64,000 bases of DNA from Cordylochernes scorpioides (GCA_030710605.1 CP092880.1:352862-416861); one strand, 5' to 3'. Positions 37,817-49,318 are shown, counted from the first letter of the stretch. Program-made: numbers and translations. The notes: generated from the letters alone by a model not told the origin.

Positions 37817-38985
37817 TGGCTTAGGCGGCGAGGAGATTGACTGGATCGGCGAGAGGGCGACGGCGTTGCGTTTCGTCTTGAGGGGGATCTTCCACGGCCA
37901 GGATAGGGCGACGGGTTTCGAAAGCGGCGATCTACAAACTCAACTTCTTCGGCATTTTGATTGAACCAGGTATTGTAATTATTAGAGTAGGTCGGCCTTC
38001 TTACCCTGGCTTCCTCGAAAACACGCCTTCTGTCCCGGCAATATCGGGCTACATGTCCCGGGCGACCGCAATGGAAACATATTGGAACGTTTTCGTGTGT
38101 CCTCCATTCATCAGTTCTTCTCTGTGGTGATGTCTGGTTGGGTACCGGTGGTCTTTGGTTCAGGAACTGCTGTCGTGGCGTCTGTTTGAATATTTGGGGT
38201 CGGTTAGAGTACTGTTGTCGTGGCATTGACCTTTGAACGGGCTGCGAAATTGCAGACAGGTTCCTTTCAACTTCCTCTCGGATAATTAGATCCAGGGAAG
38301 ATGGTTTGAGAGTGGCTGGCTCGGGATTCAATGCATGGTAGATTTCTTCTCGGACGATACGTCTAATGAGGTCCTCCATAGATTCCGATTCTGCTGGGTT
38401 GATGGCGGCAGCATTCGGCAGTCTATCAAAAACTATCCGCGTGTTCACACGCTTCTTTTGAGATAGTTCGATTTTTCGACACCACCTTATAAACTCCTCG
38501 GTGGTGGCAATTTCAAAGGTGACAATTGCCCTGTAAATTTCCTCAGAGACTCCCTTGACTAAATGAGCAACTTTCTCGTTTTCATTCATGTTGGGGTTAA
38601 TTTGCCGACATAAATAGAGGACGTCTTGAATATACGCCTCACTAGACTCTCCCTTTCCTTGGGCCCTGGCTTTTAGTTTTTCTAAAACCTGGTCTTTTTC
38701 GCTGGCGTGATGTCCAAAGGCCTGAGACAACATTGTCTCAAAAAGTTCCCATGAGGTTATTTGTTCCTCTACATTCTCGAACCAGACTTTGGCCGTTCCT
38801 GAGAGGAAGAAGTAAACATTCGCCAGGCACATGGAACTGTCCCAGCAGTTGAACCGAGCTACACGATGGTACTCTTTCAACCATTTCTCCGAGCTTTGGC
38901 CCAGTTCCCCCGAAAATATAGAAGGGTTTCTTATAGGTTTGAAGTGGTACTCACCCTGTGGGGTCTCTCTTCCTTCTTGTTGCAT
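37807..38985 (-). CDS. Gypsy Gag (392 aa from first ATG)
   Basis: Retrotransposon Gag: the capsid-like segment WLKEYHRVARFNCWD ... SGTAKVWFEN ... SWELFETML, a single CCHC knuckle CFHCGRPGHVARYC for RNA binding, and a basic serine-arginine C-terminus (SPSRRNATPSPSRRSSQSP). The frame is open another 33 codons upstream to the LTR edge (a GTG there), so a non-ATG or spliced start upstream is possible; the first ATG is 38985. Ends at TAA within the frameshift signal. Confidence 0.9.
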   Translation of the reverse strand: MQQEGRETPQGEYHFKPIRNPSIFSGELGQSSEKWLKEYHRVARFNCWDSSMCLANVYFFLSGTAKVWFENVEEQITSWELFETMLSQAFGHHASEKDQVLEKLKARAQGKGESSEAYIQDVLYLCRQINPNMNENEKVAHLVKGVSEEIYRAIVTFEIATTEEFIRWCRKIELSQKKRVNTRIVFDRLPNAAAINPAESESMEDLIRRIVREEIYHALNPEPATLKPSSLDLIIREEVERNLSAISQPVQRSMPRQQYSNRPQIFKQTPRQQFLNQRPPVPNQTSPQRRTDEWRTHENVPICFHCGRPGHVARYCRDRRRVFEEARVRRPTYSNNYNTWFNQNAEEVEFVDRRFRNPSPYPGRGRSPSRRNATPSPSRRSSQSPRRLSQGN

Positions 38986-39078
38986 CTTAGAATATTCCAA
39001 TGGGTTTAATCCTTGGATTCTACGACTTCTTCTTATAGCTTGGGCAGCGAAGGGATGATCCAGCTTGTCTCCACCAGA

Positions 39079-39451
39079 TGTCACAGTAATGAAGGTGACG
39101 AGTCGTTTGGGTAGAATAAAATAATAATTTATTAGATGACTTTAAATAGTTAATAAGTTTGAGGGATAAAAAGAAATAGAGGTAAACTAAGTTAAATGGA
39201 TAAAAATAATGGTAAATTAAGGAAGTAATGTCAGAGACCCAAACGGCTGGCGTTCCGCTACACCCCTCAAGATGGCGACTATTGTTTACAAACTTGCCGC
39301 CTAGCGCGCCCGCCATCTATCGGAGCTTAGGTACATAACACTTGCCGAGCTGACAGCGCGCGCCACCTATCGGGGCTTAGGTACATAACATTCGCCAAGC
39401 TGCCGATGTATTATTTACAGTTACAAGCTATGTACATTTTTGGTTATGACA
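39079..39451 (-). repeat. Gypsy 5' LTR
   Basis: Same length and, by eye, same sequence as the LTR at 33899-34271. Confidence 0.9.
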
Positions 39452-40081
39452 ATATAATATAAATATTTATATAATAACTGCTCTAATATGAAATATTTGG
39501 TAGGTTTTATTTATTTATATATTTCATTTTTAGATATAACTGATCTAATTCGCTGTTTAAAATAACTAATAATAGTTCGCTTAATAACACATATAATATA
39601 AATATTTATTAAATAACTGCTCTAATTTGAAATATTTGGTAGGTTTTATTTATTTATATATTTTCATTTTTAGATATAACTGATCTAATTCGTCGTTTAA
39701 AATAACTAAAATAGTTCGCTTAATTACACATATAATATAAATATTTATATAATAACTGCTCTAATTTGAAATATTTGGTAGGTTTTATTTATTTATAGAT
39801 TTTCATTTTTAGATATAACTGATCTAATTCGTCGTTTAAAATAACTGCTCTTGAAATATTTGGTATGTTTTATTTATTGATATATTTTCATTTTTAGATA
39901 TAACTGATCTAATTCGCCTTTTAAAATAACTACTCTAATTCGAAATATTTGATGTTTTATTTGTGTTCACTCTATTTCTATTTATTTGAAGTATTATAAT
40001 TTCCATGTTTCAAAAACCTATTTCAAAAAGGTCGTTAGAAATATGTAAGGCCTGAAATAGCTTTACATGCGAACATTTATG

Positions 40082-40158
40082 ATGCCAAGCGTAGCTTAAT
40101 GGTTAGGTGTGCGGCTTCGTATTTCCACAACCTTGGTTCGAAACTTTGCCTGGGTGTT
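40082..40158 (+). tRNA. tRNA-like sequence inside Helitron, second copy
   Basis: Same A and B boxes as 33091-33160, with extra bases (tatttcc) in the anticodon region. Degenerate. Confidence 0.4.
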
Positions 40159-40620
40159 TTTTTTTATATTATTGAAGCAAAGTTTTTTTACAGTACCAAA
40201 ATTTCCATACATAGGTAAAAAAAAATACGAGGAAAACGATAGGCTATTTTAAATTATATATAAATTAAATATTAAAACTATATATTCAAATTATTCTGCT
40301 TAGCTCACGAACAGCGCCCTCTATCAAGGTTATAAATAAGTTTTAAATCGATATCTTCTCAAAATTGTATCAATAATATTTCGCTTAATAATTAGAATAC
40401 TTGATCTAAATTGAAATATTTATAGACGCTCGCTCGATTTGAAGATTTACACATGTGTATATCGTAACTAATCTGACTGTAAAGTTTGGAGCGGGGCTTT
40501 TCACAAGAGTGACATCCACGGCGCCAAATTTATAATTGTAACGAATAGTGTTTGAATAAAACATTTAATCAGGTAAACCCGGGCGTTGCCCGGGTCATTC
40601 GTCTAGTAACTTATAAAACA

Positions 40621-40637
40621 TGGTGGCAGCGCCGGGA
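40621..40637 (+). promoter_or_regulatory. Primer-binding site candidate
   Basis: tggtggcagcgccggga immediately after the LTR end CA, as expected for an LTR element. Confidence 0.55.
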
Positions 40638-40729
40638 TACAGAAAGATAAGTAAAATTCTGAAAATATTAAGCTTAACGTTCGAAATTTAGAGAAAACTA
40701 GATGAATGTAAATAATATTGGAAAAAGTG

Positions 40730-41086
40730 AATTTTGTGATAATTTATATTTAATTCATACATTTCAAAAAGTTACTTTATATTCGAATTGATATATTTTT
40801 AAAAATTTCATTTATATTCAAAGAGATCTATTTCAAAAAAGTCAATTAATATTCGAAATGATATATTTCTAAAAGTTAATTTACATTCGAATTGATATAC
40901 GTATTTCAAAAAAGATAATTTATATTCGAATTGATACATTTCAAAAAACATTAATTTATATATTCGGATTGATATATTAAAGAAGTTAATTTACAATCGA
41001 ATTGATACATTTCAAAAAGTTAATTTATATATTCGAATTGGTACATTCAAGAAGTTTATTTATATTCGACCTAATATATTTCAAAA
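40730..41086. repeat. AT-rich imperfect tandem repeats
   Basis: Units of about 30-36 bp around attcgaattgatatatttc and aaaaagttaatttat. The same repeat resumes at 43833-43940, so the LINE was inserted into it. Confidence 0.65.
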
Positions 41087-42732
41087 CGGCAGTTCATCAT
41101 ATATCTCCTGTGTTAACAAAATTGTTCAATGCTTGTATTGGACTTAATTATTATCCGGAGGCCTGGAGAAAGTCAGCAGTAATGATTATAAAAAAACCTA
41201 ATAAAGAAAATTATAAAGATCCGAAAGCCTACCGCCCTATAAGCTTGTCTTCTAATTTAGGTAAAATTTTTGAAAGACTAATTCATATTGAACTTTTAAA
41301 TCATATTAATAGTAATACTGTTATGCATCCTGCTCAACATGGATTTACACAAGAAAAATCAACAATATCTGCTTTACAAGAAATAACTAAATTAAGTCTT
41401 CTGAAAAGAGAAACAGAAAATACGGCAATAGTAACAGTGGACATCAGCGGAGCTTTCGACAACGCATGGCATCCGGCAATTCTCCAACAATTGGACAAGG
41501 CAAATTTTCCAGCGGTACTTATAAAAATAATTAATTCTTACTTTGAAGACAGGAGTGTAGAGTTTAAATATACTAATGTAAAGTGTATAAAAAAGATAAA
41601 TAAGGGATGTCCCCAGGGTGGTATTATTTCTCCTATTCTTTGGAATATATTACTTAATGATTTCAACTTATCTTTTAACGAAAGTTTTGCTAGAGTAATT
41701 GCTTTCGCGGACGATGTGACATTTGTGGTATGGAGTTCAAACATCTATGATCTTCAGTATAATATTACCAAATGTTTAATAAAAATCAAAGCCTGGTGTG
41801 AAAAGGTAAAACTTTCACTAAGTCCAAACAAAACAGGTATACTCTATCTACATAACTATGAAAAATTGCCCATTAATTTTGATGGAAAAATAATTCAACC
41901 ATCAGAAACTGTTAAAATTTTGGGAGTTATTTTTAAAAATCATAGACAAAGGAATAAGATTAATTTTGGAACACATGTTGACAATATAATTATGAAAGCT
42001 ACGAAACTTAAGAATATATTATTCTCATTATGTGCACGTACTTGGGGCATTGATACTCGGCGTAGATTGATCTTATACAAAGCTATGATACGCTCTACAA
42101 TAAGCTATGCATCAAATATTTGGTTTCCTTTTATCACTGCAGCAAAAAGATCCAAGTTGAATTCTATACAATATCAAATTCTTATTAGATGCATTCATGC
42201 TTATAGGACTTCATCTTCTTACATCACACATATACTAGCGAAAACCCCTTTACTGTCCGATTATCTTGAATTATTACAAACAAAGTATAATATGACAAAT
42301 TCTCTCACAGATCGAACACTCAAAAAACCCCTTCAAAAAGAATTAAACAAACTATATCTGGATCTAAAATTTAAGTTTTATCTTTCTCAATCTAATGAAC
42401 TGTTCAAGAAATTCTTTCCAATTGCTGTCCCAAATTTCATTTCTTCTGATAAATTCACTACTTTATTCTTAACTGGCAAAGGACCCTTCTTAAGTTTCCT
42501 ATTCAAACTGAATGCTATCAATGATCCAACGTGTGAATGCCGCTTAGATGTTGAATCACCAGAGCATCTTCTTTTATCTTGCCCTCTGACTAATCAAATT
42601 GTATGTAGATACTTTGAAACATTACCAAATTCTCTTTGGGTATATACTCTATCTTATGAGAACTTTGTTAAGTTTAGAACTATTTGTACAATAATTTACA
42701 AAACAATACTAATCCATCGTGTAAATATTTAA
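41087..42732 (+). pseudogene. LINE reverse transcriptase, N-terminally truncated
   Basis: One unbroken frame of about 548 codons in LINE sequence (it reads further upstream only through repeat DNA). Motifs: YRPISLSSNLGKIFERL, VDISGAFDNAWH (motif A), GCPQGGIISPILWNILLND (motif B), AFADDVTFVVW (catalytic FADD, motif C), then thumb and C-terminal knuckle CECRLDVESPEHLLLSC. GCPQGG and the C-terminus suggest an R1-like clade. Endonuclease is missing, so it cannot insert by itself, but the RT frame is intact. Confidence 0.85.
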
Positions 42733-42801
42733 TCATATATATGTAAATAATACTAGCACAGCACAATAGTCCTTTGGACTTCGTGCTTTTGTAACAATAA
42801 A
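41087..42801 (+). mobile_element. 5'-truncated R1/jockey-like LINE
   Basis: RT-bearing LINE fragment inserted in the AT-rich repeats. Candidate TSD tatttcaaaa at 41077-41086 and 43833-43842, although this string is common in the repeat itself. Its 3' tail was later hit by a Helitron (42802-43481) and a MITE (43492-43832). Confidence 0.75.
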
Positions 42802-43481
42802 TCTATATATATATAAATGAATGTATGTGTGTGTGTGTCTGTTTGTTTGTCCTTTATGCCTGACCAAACCACTCATTGGAACGCCATGAAACTTTGGGAA
42901 GTTATTTAGTATAGTACTGGGAAGGTTTCTAGCGAATAAAATTTTTGAAATAACTTTTCGCTTTAAAATAATCAAGATAAATATTCTAATTTATCTGTTA
43001 TAAATATTATCATGATGATACGATGATTTTGTAATGTAGAAAATTAGGAAAGACAAAATTCAGGATGACACGGCAATTTATTTGAGACAAGAATAATGAT
43101 ACAATTCCAAGGCAAGATACTATTCCTTTAACTTCCAATTACCGAGGGAACCAATTAATATTGATTTTATTCAACTTATCGAGTATTTTTCAAGGGACCG
43201 GGAAAAAATGTTCACTTTATTGAGAGATTCGTTAGACAAACCTTTACTCGGGTAAATCCCGTGCGAAGCCGGGTACGTCCATACAAGAATAATGATACAA
43301 TTCCAAGGCAAGATACTATTCCTTTAACTTCCAATTACCGAGGGAACCAATTAATATTGATTTTATTCAACTTATCGAGTATTTTTCAAGGGATCGGGGA
43401 AAAATGTTCACTTTATCGAGAGATTCGTTAGACAAAGCTTTACTCGGGTAAAACCCGGGCGAAGCCGGGTACGTCCGCTAG
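42802..43481 (+). mobile_element. Helitron (array member 1) with internal duplication
   Basis: TCTATATATATATAAATG start; 3' hairpin and gtccgctag end, between A and T. The 3' half is duplicated in tandem: the block from aagaataatgatacaattcc to cgggtacgtcc occurs twice (about 43090-43278 and 43283-43481). Confidence 0.8.
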
Positions 43482-43491
43482 TAAATAAATA

Positions 43492-43832
43492 CAGTAGAAC
43501 TTGGATAATTCGAACTTCTTTAATTCGAAAACCTCTTTAATTCGAATATTTATCTTGGTCCCTAGAATTTCCTATATAAATAATGATATATATAAAAATA
43601 AATATTTTTAATATGTATATAGTATATACATACAATTATTGCACATAATCTAAATATACGGTAAAAATGTAAATTTACAGCAACTAATGTTATTCTTAAT
43701 AAAGGAATTGATCGAAATTGTGAGATTTTAATTGTTTTAAGCCTTTTTATTCAAAACATCTTTAATTCGAATTTTTGGATAATTCGAATTTTTTTATGGT
43801 CCCTTGGGGTTCGAATTATCCAAGTTCGACTG
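43492..43832. mobile_element. Pogo-type MITE
   Basis: 341 bp, TA duplication at both ends, 23-bp terminal inverted repeats with one mismatch (cagtagaacttggataattc against cagtcgaacttggataattc). Non-coding. Confidence 0.85.
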
Positions 43833-44019
43833 TATTTCAAAAAGTTAAGTTATATATTCGAATTGATTCATTGAAGAAGTTAATTTATATTCATTTGGTA
43901 CATTGAAGAAGTTAATTTATATTCGATTTTAAAAAATAAGCTCTTTTTAAATAAATAACGTTTGAAAGTAAGAAAGAAAGAAAAATAGATATGTGTATAT
44001 CATATAAGATGATGTATCT

Positions 44020-44405
44020 TCTATATTAATAAAATGGAAATTTCATAAGTGGACATCACTAAAAACTTTCGTTACAATGCATCAATTTCAACCAAATTTT
44101 CAACATTTATGTAAAACGAGATGAGCAGGTTTTGCTTAACATCAAAATATATTTCCTAACATTAACATGCGTAACTTCGCTGTTATCTATTAAATACAAA
44201 AAAAATCAACAGAGTTAATTTTATTTATATAAAATACAAAATTAAATTTCAACAGAGTTAATTTTTTTACATACTAGCTAATAATCTCAATCTAAAAAAA
44301 ATATTCAAAACAAGCAATTTTAAGATAACACCATATGTAAAACAGTCGGCCAAGAAAACAACTTCCCTCGAGTAAAACCCGGGCGGAGCCGGGTACACCC
44401 GCTAG
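44020..44405 (+). mobile_element. Helitron (family B, array member 2)
   Basis: TCTATATTAATAAAATGG start, cccgggcggagccgggtac hairpin and ccgctag end. Shorter relative of 32141-32725. Confidence 0.78.
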
Positions 44406-44406
44406 T

Positions 44407-45124
44407 TCTATATATCTATATATATATAATTGAATGTCTGTGTGTGTGTGTCTGTGTGTCCTCTATGGATTCAAAAACCATAGATCCAATCGCCGTGAAA
44501 TTTTGGGATATTATTAGGCGTATCCCCGGAAAGGTTTACGAAAAATAATTTCTTGAATATCCTTAGAGATATTTGCAGATTTGTAGCTTTAACTCGCAAG
44601 CAGCGCCATCTTGCAACGGAGATCTTCCCCTCCCCCCCCCCCTCCTCCCCCGTCCGGCCGCCGGCCAGTTGGTTGGACAGTCCAAGTTCCCGCCGACCAA
44701 TCAGAGGGATCAAGAGCCCCCCCCCCCCCCCCCCCCCCCGTCCGGCCGCCGGCCAATCAGAGTGATCAAGAGGTCCTGGCGCGCGGGGGGCGGGTGACCT
44801 CCGGGAACTACGTCCATCTTCCATAAACGACCATGATTTTATTCAACTTATCGAGTATTTTTCAAAGGACCGGGAAAATATGTTCACTAGATAAAACGAT
44901 GATTTTGTAATGTAGAAAATTATGAAAGACAAAATTCAGGATGACACGGCACACAGGGACCGGGAAAAAATGTTCACTCTATCGAGAGATTCAAATTTAC
45001 GAGTTTCAAATTATCAAAATATATCTTTTTTTTTATAAGTTTATAGAGAATTGTTTTAACAAATGTTCGTTAGACAAACCTTTACTCGAGTAAAACCTCG
45101 GGCGAAGCCGGGTACGTCCGCTAG
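44407..45124 (+). mobile_element. Helitron (array member 3), with poly-C tracts
   Basis: TC start to CTAG end. Contains long C runs (near 44631-44645 and 44716-44738) and a GC-rich island (gtccggccgccggcc) that give spurious proline- or glycine-rich reading frames. Confidence 0.78.
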
Positions 45125-46247
45125 TCTATATATATAAAATTGAATGTCTGTGTGTCTGTCTGTCTGTGTGTGTGTGTGTCCTCTATGGATTCAAAAACCA
45201 TACATCCAATCGCCGTGAAATTTTGGGATATTATTAGGTATATCCCCGGAAAGGTTTACGAAAAATAATTTCTTTAATATCTTGAATATCCTTAGAGTTA
45301 TTTGCAGATTTGTAGGTTTAACTCGCAAGCAGCGCCACCATTGAGACGGAGATAGGCTTTTTCAAGAGGGGGAGTAATGTTAGGAGAGAGGAGCGCGTCT
45401 CGAGGCGGGTGCTCACGTGTCACTGTTAAAAACCTATTTGTTTTGGCTACATCTTTTCCCGTGGACTTAACGATAACTTTTCTAAAACTTATTTCAAATA
45501 TCATGTATAATTATTTTTACATCATTTAGTTTAGTATAATTATTTACTATAATTTCCTATCGTTCAATTATTATACTTTTTGTTCTTAAAGATTATTTAA
45601 GACAATAATCTTTAATATTAGAAAGTGCTTTGCCAAAAGTTTGGAGTGGGGCAGACCCTGTGCGAGAATGGATTCGCCCGGCCGCCGGCCGACAGTCAAA
45701 GTACCCACCGACCAATCAGGGCAGAGTTGGTGACACAGCTATGCCAAGTACACAAGAAAAAAAGCCTCGCGGGAGCTTGCCCAAGATGACCTCCGGGAAC
45801 TTCGTCCATCTTCCATAAACGACAATGAATTTATTCAACCTTATCGAGTATTTTTCAAGGGACCGGGAAAAAATGTTCACTAGATAAAACGATGATTTTG
45901 TAATGTAGAAAATTAGGAAAGACAAAATTCAGAATGACACGGCACACAGGGACCGGGAAAAAATGATCATTTTATCAGTTTCAAATTATCAAAATATATC
46001 TATTTCTTTTTATAAGTCTATAGAGAATTGTTTTAACAAATGTTCGTTAGACAGACCTTTACTCGGGTACCGATTAATATTGAATTTATTCAACTTATCG
46101 AGTATTTTTCAAGGGACCGGGAAAAAATGTTCACTTTATCGAGAGATTCGTTAGACAAACCTTTACTCGGGTAAAACACGGGCAAATGTTCGTTAGACAA
46201 ACCTTTACTCGGGTAAAACCTCGGGCGAAGCCGGGTACGTCCGCTAG
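45125..46247 (+). mobile_element. Helitron (array member 4)
   Basis: Starts immediately after member 3's CTAG. Contains several incomplete copies of the terminal region near 46060-46200 before the final cgaagccgggtac hairpin and CTAG. Confidence 0.75.
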
Positions 46248-47026
46248 TATATATATAAATGAATGTCTGTGTGTGTGTGTGTGTCCTCTATGGATTCAAA
46301 AACCATACATCCAATCGCCGTGAAATTTTTGGATATTATTAGGTGTATCCCCGGAAAGGTTTACGAAAAATAATTTCTTGAATATCTTGAATATCCTTAG
46401 AGTTATTTGCAGATTTGTATATTTAACTCGCAAGCAGCGCCACCATTGAGACGGAGATAGGCTTAGGTTTGCCCCACCCCGTGAGAGAATGGATTCGTCC
46501 GGCCGCCGGCCGACAGTCCAAGTACCCACCGACCAATTAGGGCAGAGTTGATGACACAGCTGTGCCAAGTAGACAAGAAAAAAAGCCTCGCGGGAGCTTG
46601 CCCAAGATGACCTCCGGGAACTTCGTCCATCTTCCATAAACGACCATGAATTTATTCAACCTTATCGAGTATTTTTCAAGGGACCGGGAAAAAAATGTTC
46701 ACTAGATAAAACGATGATTTTGTAATGTAGAAAATTAGGAAAGACAAAATTCAGAATGACACGGCACACAGGGACCGGGAAAAAATGATCACTTTATCAG
46801 TTTCAAATTATCAAAATATATCTATTTCTTTTTATAAGTTTATAGAGAATTGTTTTAACAAATGTTCGTTAGACAGACCTTTACTCGGGTACAGATTAAT
46901 ATTGATTTTATTCAACTTATCGAGTATTTTTCAAGGGACCGGGAAAAAATGTTCACTTTATCGAGAGATTCGTTAGACAAACCTTTACTCGGGTAAAACA
47001 CGGGCGAAGCCGGGTACATCCGCTAG
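46248..47026 (+). mobile_element. Helitron (array member 5)
   Basis: Starts tatatatataaatg directly after member 4 (the leading TC is lost) and ends ccgctag. Close relative of member 4. Confidence 0.72.
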
Positions 47027-47029
47027 TAA

Positions 47030-47517
47030 TCTATATATATAAAAATGAATGTGTGTGTGTGTCCTTTATGCCTGACCAAACCACTCATTGGAACGCCATG
47101 AAACTTTGGGAAGTCATTTAGTATAGTACTGGGAAGGTTTCTAGCAAATAAAATTTTTGAAATAACTTCTCGCCTAAAAGTAATCAAGATAAATATTCTA
47201 ATTTATCTGTTATAATTCAACAATCTGCTCTAAATATTATCATGATGATACGATGATTTTGTAATGTAGAAAATTAGGAAAGACAAAATTCAGGATGACA
47301 CGACAATTTATTTGAGATAAGAATAATGATACAATTCCAAGGCAAGAAACTATTCCTTTAACTTCCAATTACCGAGGGAACCAATTAATATTGATTTTTT
47401 ATTCAACTTATCGAGTATTTTTCAAGGGACCGGGAAAAAATGTTCACTTTATCGAGAGATTCGTTAGACAAACCTTTACTCGGGTAAAACCCGGGCGAAG
47501 CCGGGTACATCCGCTAG
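47030..47517 (+). mobile_element. Helitron (array member 6)
   Basis: TCTATATATATAAAAATG start, ccgctag end. Related to member 1 (shared catgcctgaccaaacc-type 5' region, tgcctgaccaaaccactca). Confidence 0.78.
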
Positions 47518-47777
47518 TTCTAAATGAATATGAATCAATTGAAAGATTTAAATATTGTCATGATAATTTAATAATATGGACTGAAAGAAATATAATAGTT
47601 TATCAAGTTTATGATAAATTGAAATTGATTTTTAATAAGAAATATTCAAATTTTCATAATGATTATGTTCATAGTTACATTTATAATAAAGAAGCTATTC
47701 TTTTTGAAAAAATTGAAAAAGAAAGGTTCCAAAATAGAGATCCAAAAAAGAGTGAAAGAGGATTCCAGCCACAATAG
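47518..47777 (+). pseudogene. Unrecognised ORF fragment of the LTR-like element
   Basis: About 85 codons rich in K, N, Y and I, ending FQNRDPKKSERGFQPQ. The frame upstream is Helitron sequence, so the true start is lost. No family recognised; it could be the end of a gag gene, given the purine tract and LTR downstream. Confidence 0.3.
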
Positions 47778-47793
47778 AAGTGCTAGATGAGAT

Positions 47794-49010
47794 TGTAGGA
47801 TTGATCAATTGGCATTCCACTTAGAGAAAGCCTGAATAGGATTGATCAATTGGCATTCCACTTAGAGAAAGCCTGAATAGGATTGATCAATTGGCATTTC
47901 ACTTAGAGAAAGCCTGAATAGGATTGATCAATTGGCATTCCACTTAGAGAAAGCCTGAATAGGATTGATCGATTGGCATTTCACTTAGAGAAAGCCTGAA
48001 TAGGATTGATCAATTGGCATTCCACTTAGAGAAAGCCTGAATAGGGTTGATCAATTGGCATTCCACTTAGAGAAAGCCTGAATAGGATTGATCAATTGGC
48101 ATTCCACATAGAGAAAGCCTGAATAGGATTGATCAATTGGCATTCCACATAGAGAAAGCCTGAATAGGGTTGATCAATTGGCATTCCGCTTAGAGAAAGC
48201 CTGAATAGGATTGATCAATTGGCATTCCACATAGAGAAAGCCTGAATAGGATTGATCAATTGGCATTCCACATAGAGAAAGCCTGAATAGGGTTGATCAA
48301 TTGGCATTCCGCTTAGAGAAAGCCTGAATAGGATTGATCAATTGGCATTCCACTTAGAGAAAGCCTGAATAGGATTGATCAATTGGCATTCCACATAGAG
48401 AAAGCCTGAATAGGATTGATCAATTGGCATTCCGCTTAGAGAAAGCCTGAATAGGATTGATCAATTGGCATTCCACTTAGAGAAAGCCTGAATAGGATTG
48501 ATCAATTGGCATTCCACATAGAGAAAGCCTGAATAGGATTGATCAATTGGCATTCCACATAGAGAAAGCCTGAATAGGGTTGATCAATTGGCATTCCACT
48601 TAGAGAGAGCCTGAATGGAGTGATTGGTTGGCATTCCACTTAGAGAGAGCCTGAATGGGATTGATCAATTGGCATTCCACTTAGAGAAAGCCTGAATAGG
48701 ATTGATCAATTGGCATTCCACTTAGAGAAAGCCTGAATAGGATTGTCAATTGGCATTCCACTTAGAGAAAGCCTAAATAGGATTGATCAATTGGCATTCC
48801 ACTTAGAGAGAGCCTGAATGGAGTGATTGGTTGGCATTCCACTTAGAGAGAGCCTGAATGGGATTGATCAATTGGCATTCCACTTAGAGAAAGCCTGAAT
48901 AGGATTGATCAATTGGCATTCCGCATAGAGAAAGCCTAAGTGGGGTTTATCGGTTGGCATTCCGCTTAGAGAAGCCTAAATGGGGTTTGTCAATTGGCGT
49001 TCTACTTTGG
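47794..49010. repeat. 41-bp minisatellite, about 29 units
   Basis: Unit aggattgatcaattggcatt followed by ccacttagagaaagcctgaat. Variants at the cactt/cacat/cgctt and aggatt/agggtt positions recur in order (units 8-10 repeated as 11-13; units 20-22 as 25-27), showing block duplication. The last units decay into unique sequence. Confidence 0.92.
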
Positions 49011-49135
49011 AGAAGACCCAGTGTTTACCGAGAGGAGGCCCAGACCGTCCAGTGGTCAAGAGGAATAAGGAGAATTCTCCCGCCTGTACTTCGGTTCAAA
49101 ATATATGACCCCGGACTTTGATTGAAAGGAGGACA

Positions 49136-49318
49136 TGTTGTATATAGTATAATCTGTGTAAATATAAAGATCCGGCAACACAGTTTGTATCATCAATTGA
49201 ATCATAATAAATATGTAATTCATCTAGCGTGGTGCATGGCTCTATATATAGACTGTAACTATATTATATGTTTAAATAAGGCTAAATGTTAAGTAGAAAC
49301 AATATAACTTATAAAACA
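49136..49318 (+). repeat. Candidate 3' LTR (183 bp)
   Basis: TGTTGTATATAG start to TTATAAAACA end, preceded by a purine tract; its last 14 bp equal those before the primer site at 40621. Confidence 0.5.

Larger units (their letters stand above)
33899..39451 (-). mobile_element. Ty3/gypsy LTR retrotransposon, apparently intact
   Basis: LTRs of 373 bp at 33899-34271 and 39079-39451 look identical by eye. Gag and pol are on the minus strand in two frames joined by a -1 frameshift site. A 4-bp TSD, atat, flanks it (33895-33898, 39452-39455); the unfilled site survives in the neighbouring repeat at about 39588-39600. A recent and possibly active insertion. Confidence 0.93.
33607..40606 (+). mobile_element. 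Helitron copy (family C) carrying a gypsy element
   Basis: Starts TCTATATATATAAAAATG directly after the previous copy's CTAG, so the two are head to tail. Ends with hairpin cccgggcgttgcccggg and tcattcgtctag. The gypsy element (33899-39451) is nested in it. The internal part has about 110-bp imperfect tandem units (aatataaatatttat ... tctaattcg) at 39452-39960. Confidence 0.78.
40607..49318 (+). mobile_element. Shell of a non-autonomous LTR element filled by later insertions
   Basis: The last 14 bp of a 5' LTR (taacttataaaaca, 40607-40620) are followed directly by a primer-binding site. The same 14 bp end a TG...CA unit at 49136-49318 that is preceded by a purine tract (gaaaggagga), so it reads as the 3' LTR. 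The rest of the 5' LTR is not visible because a Helitron abuts it. Own internal sequence: AT-rich repeats at 40.7-41.1 and 43.8-44.0 kb, a short ORF at 47.5 kb and the 41-bp minisatellite. No pol. Confidence 0.5.

Noticed and set aside
44553..44826. Proline-rich and glycine-rich reading frames on both strands
   Set aside because: They come from poly-C tracts in a Helitron; several overlapping frames on both strands are equally open and none has a family signature.
47794..49010. CRISPR-like array (regular repeats)
   Set aside because: Units are contiguous with no unique spacers, and the genome is eukaryotic. It is a minisatellite.
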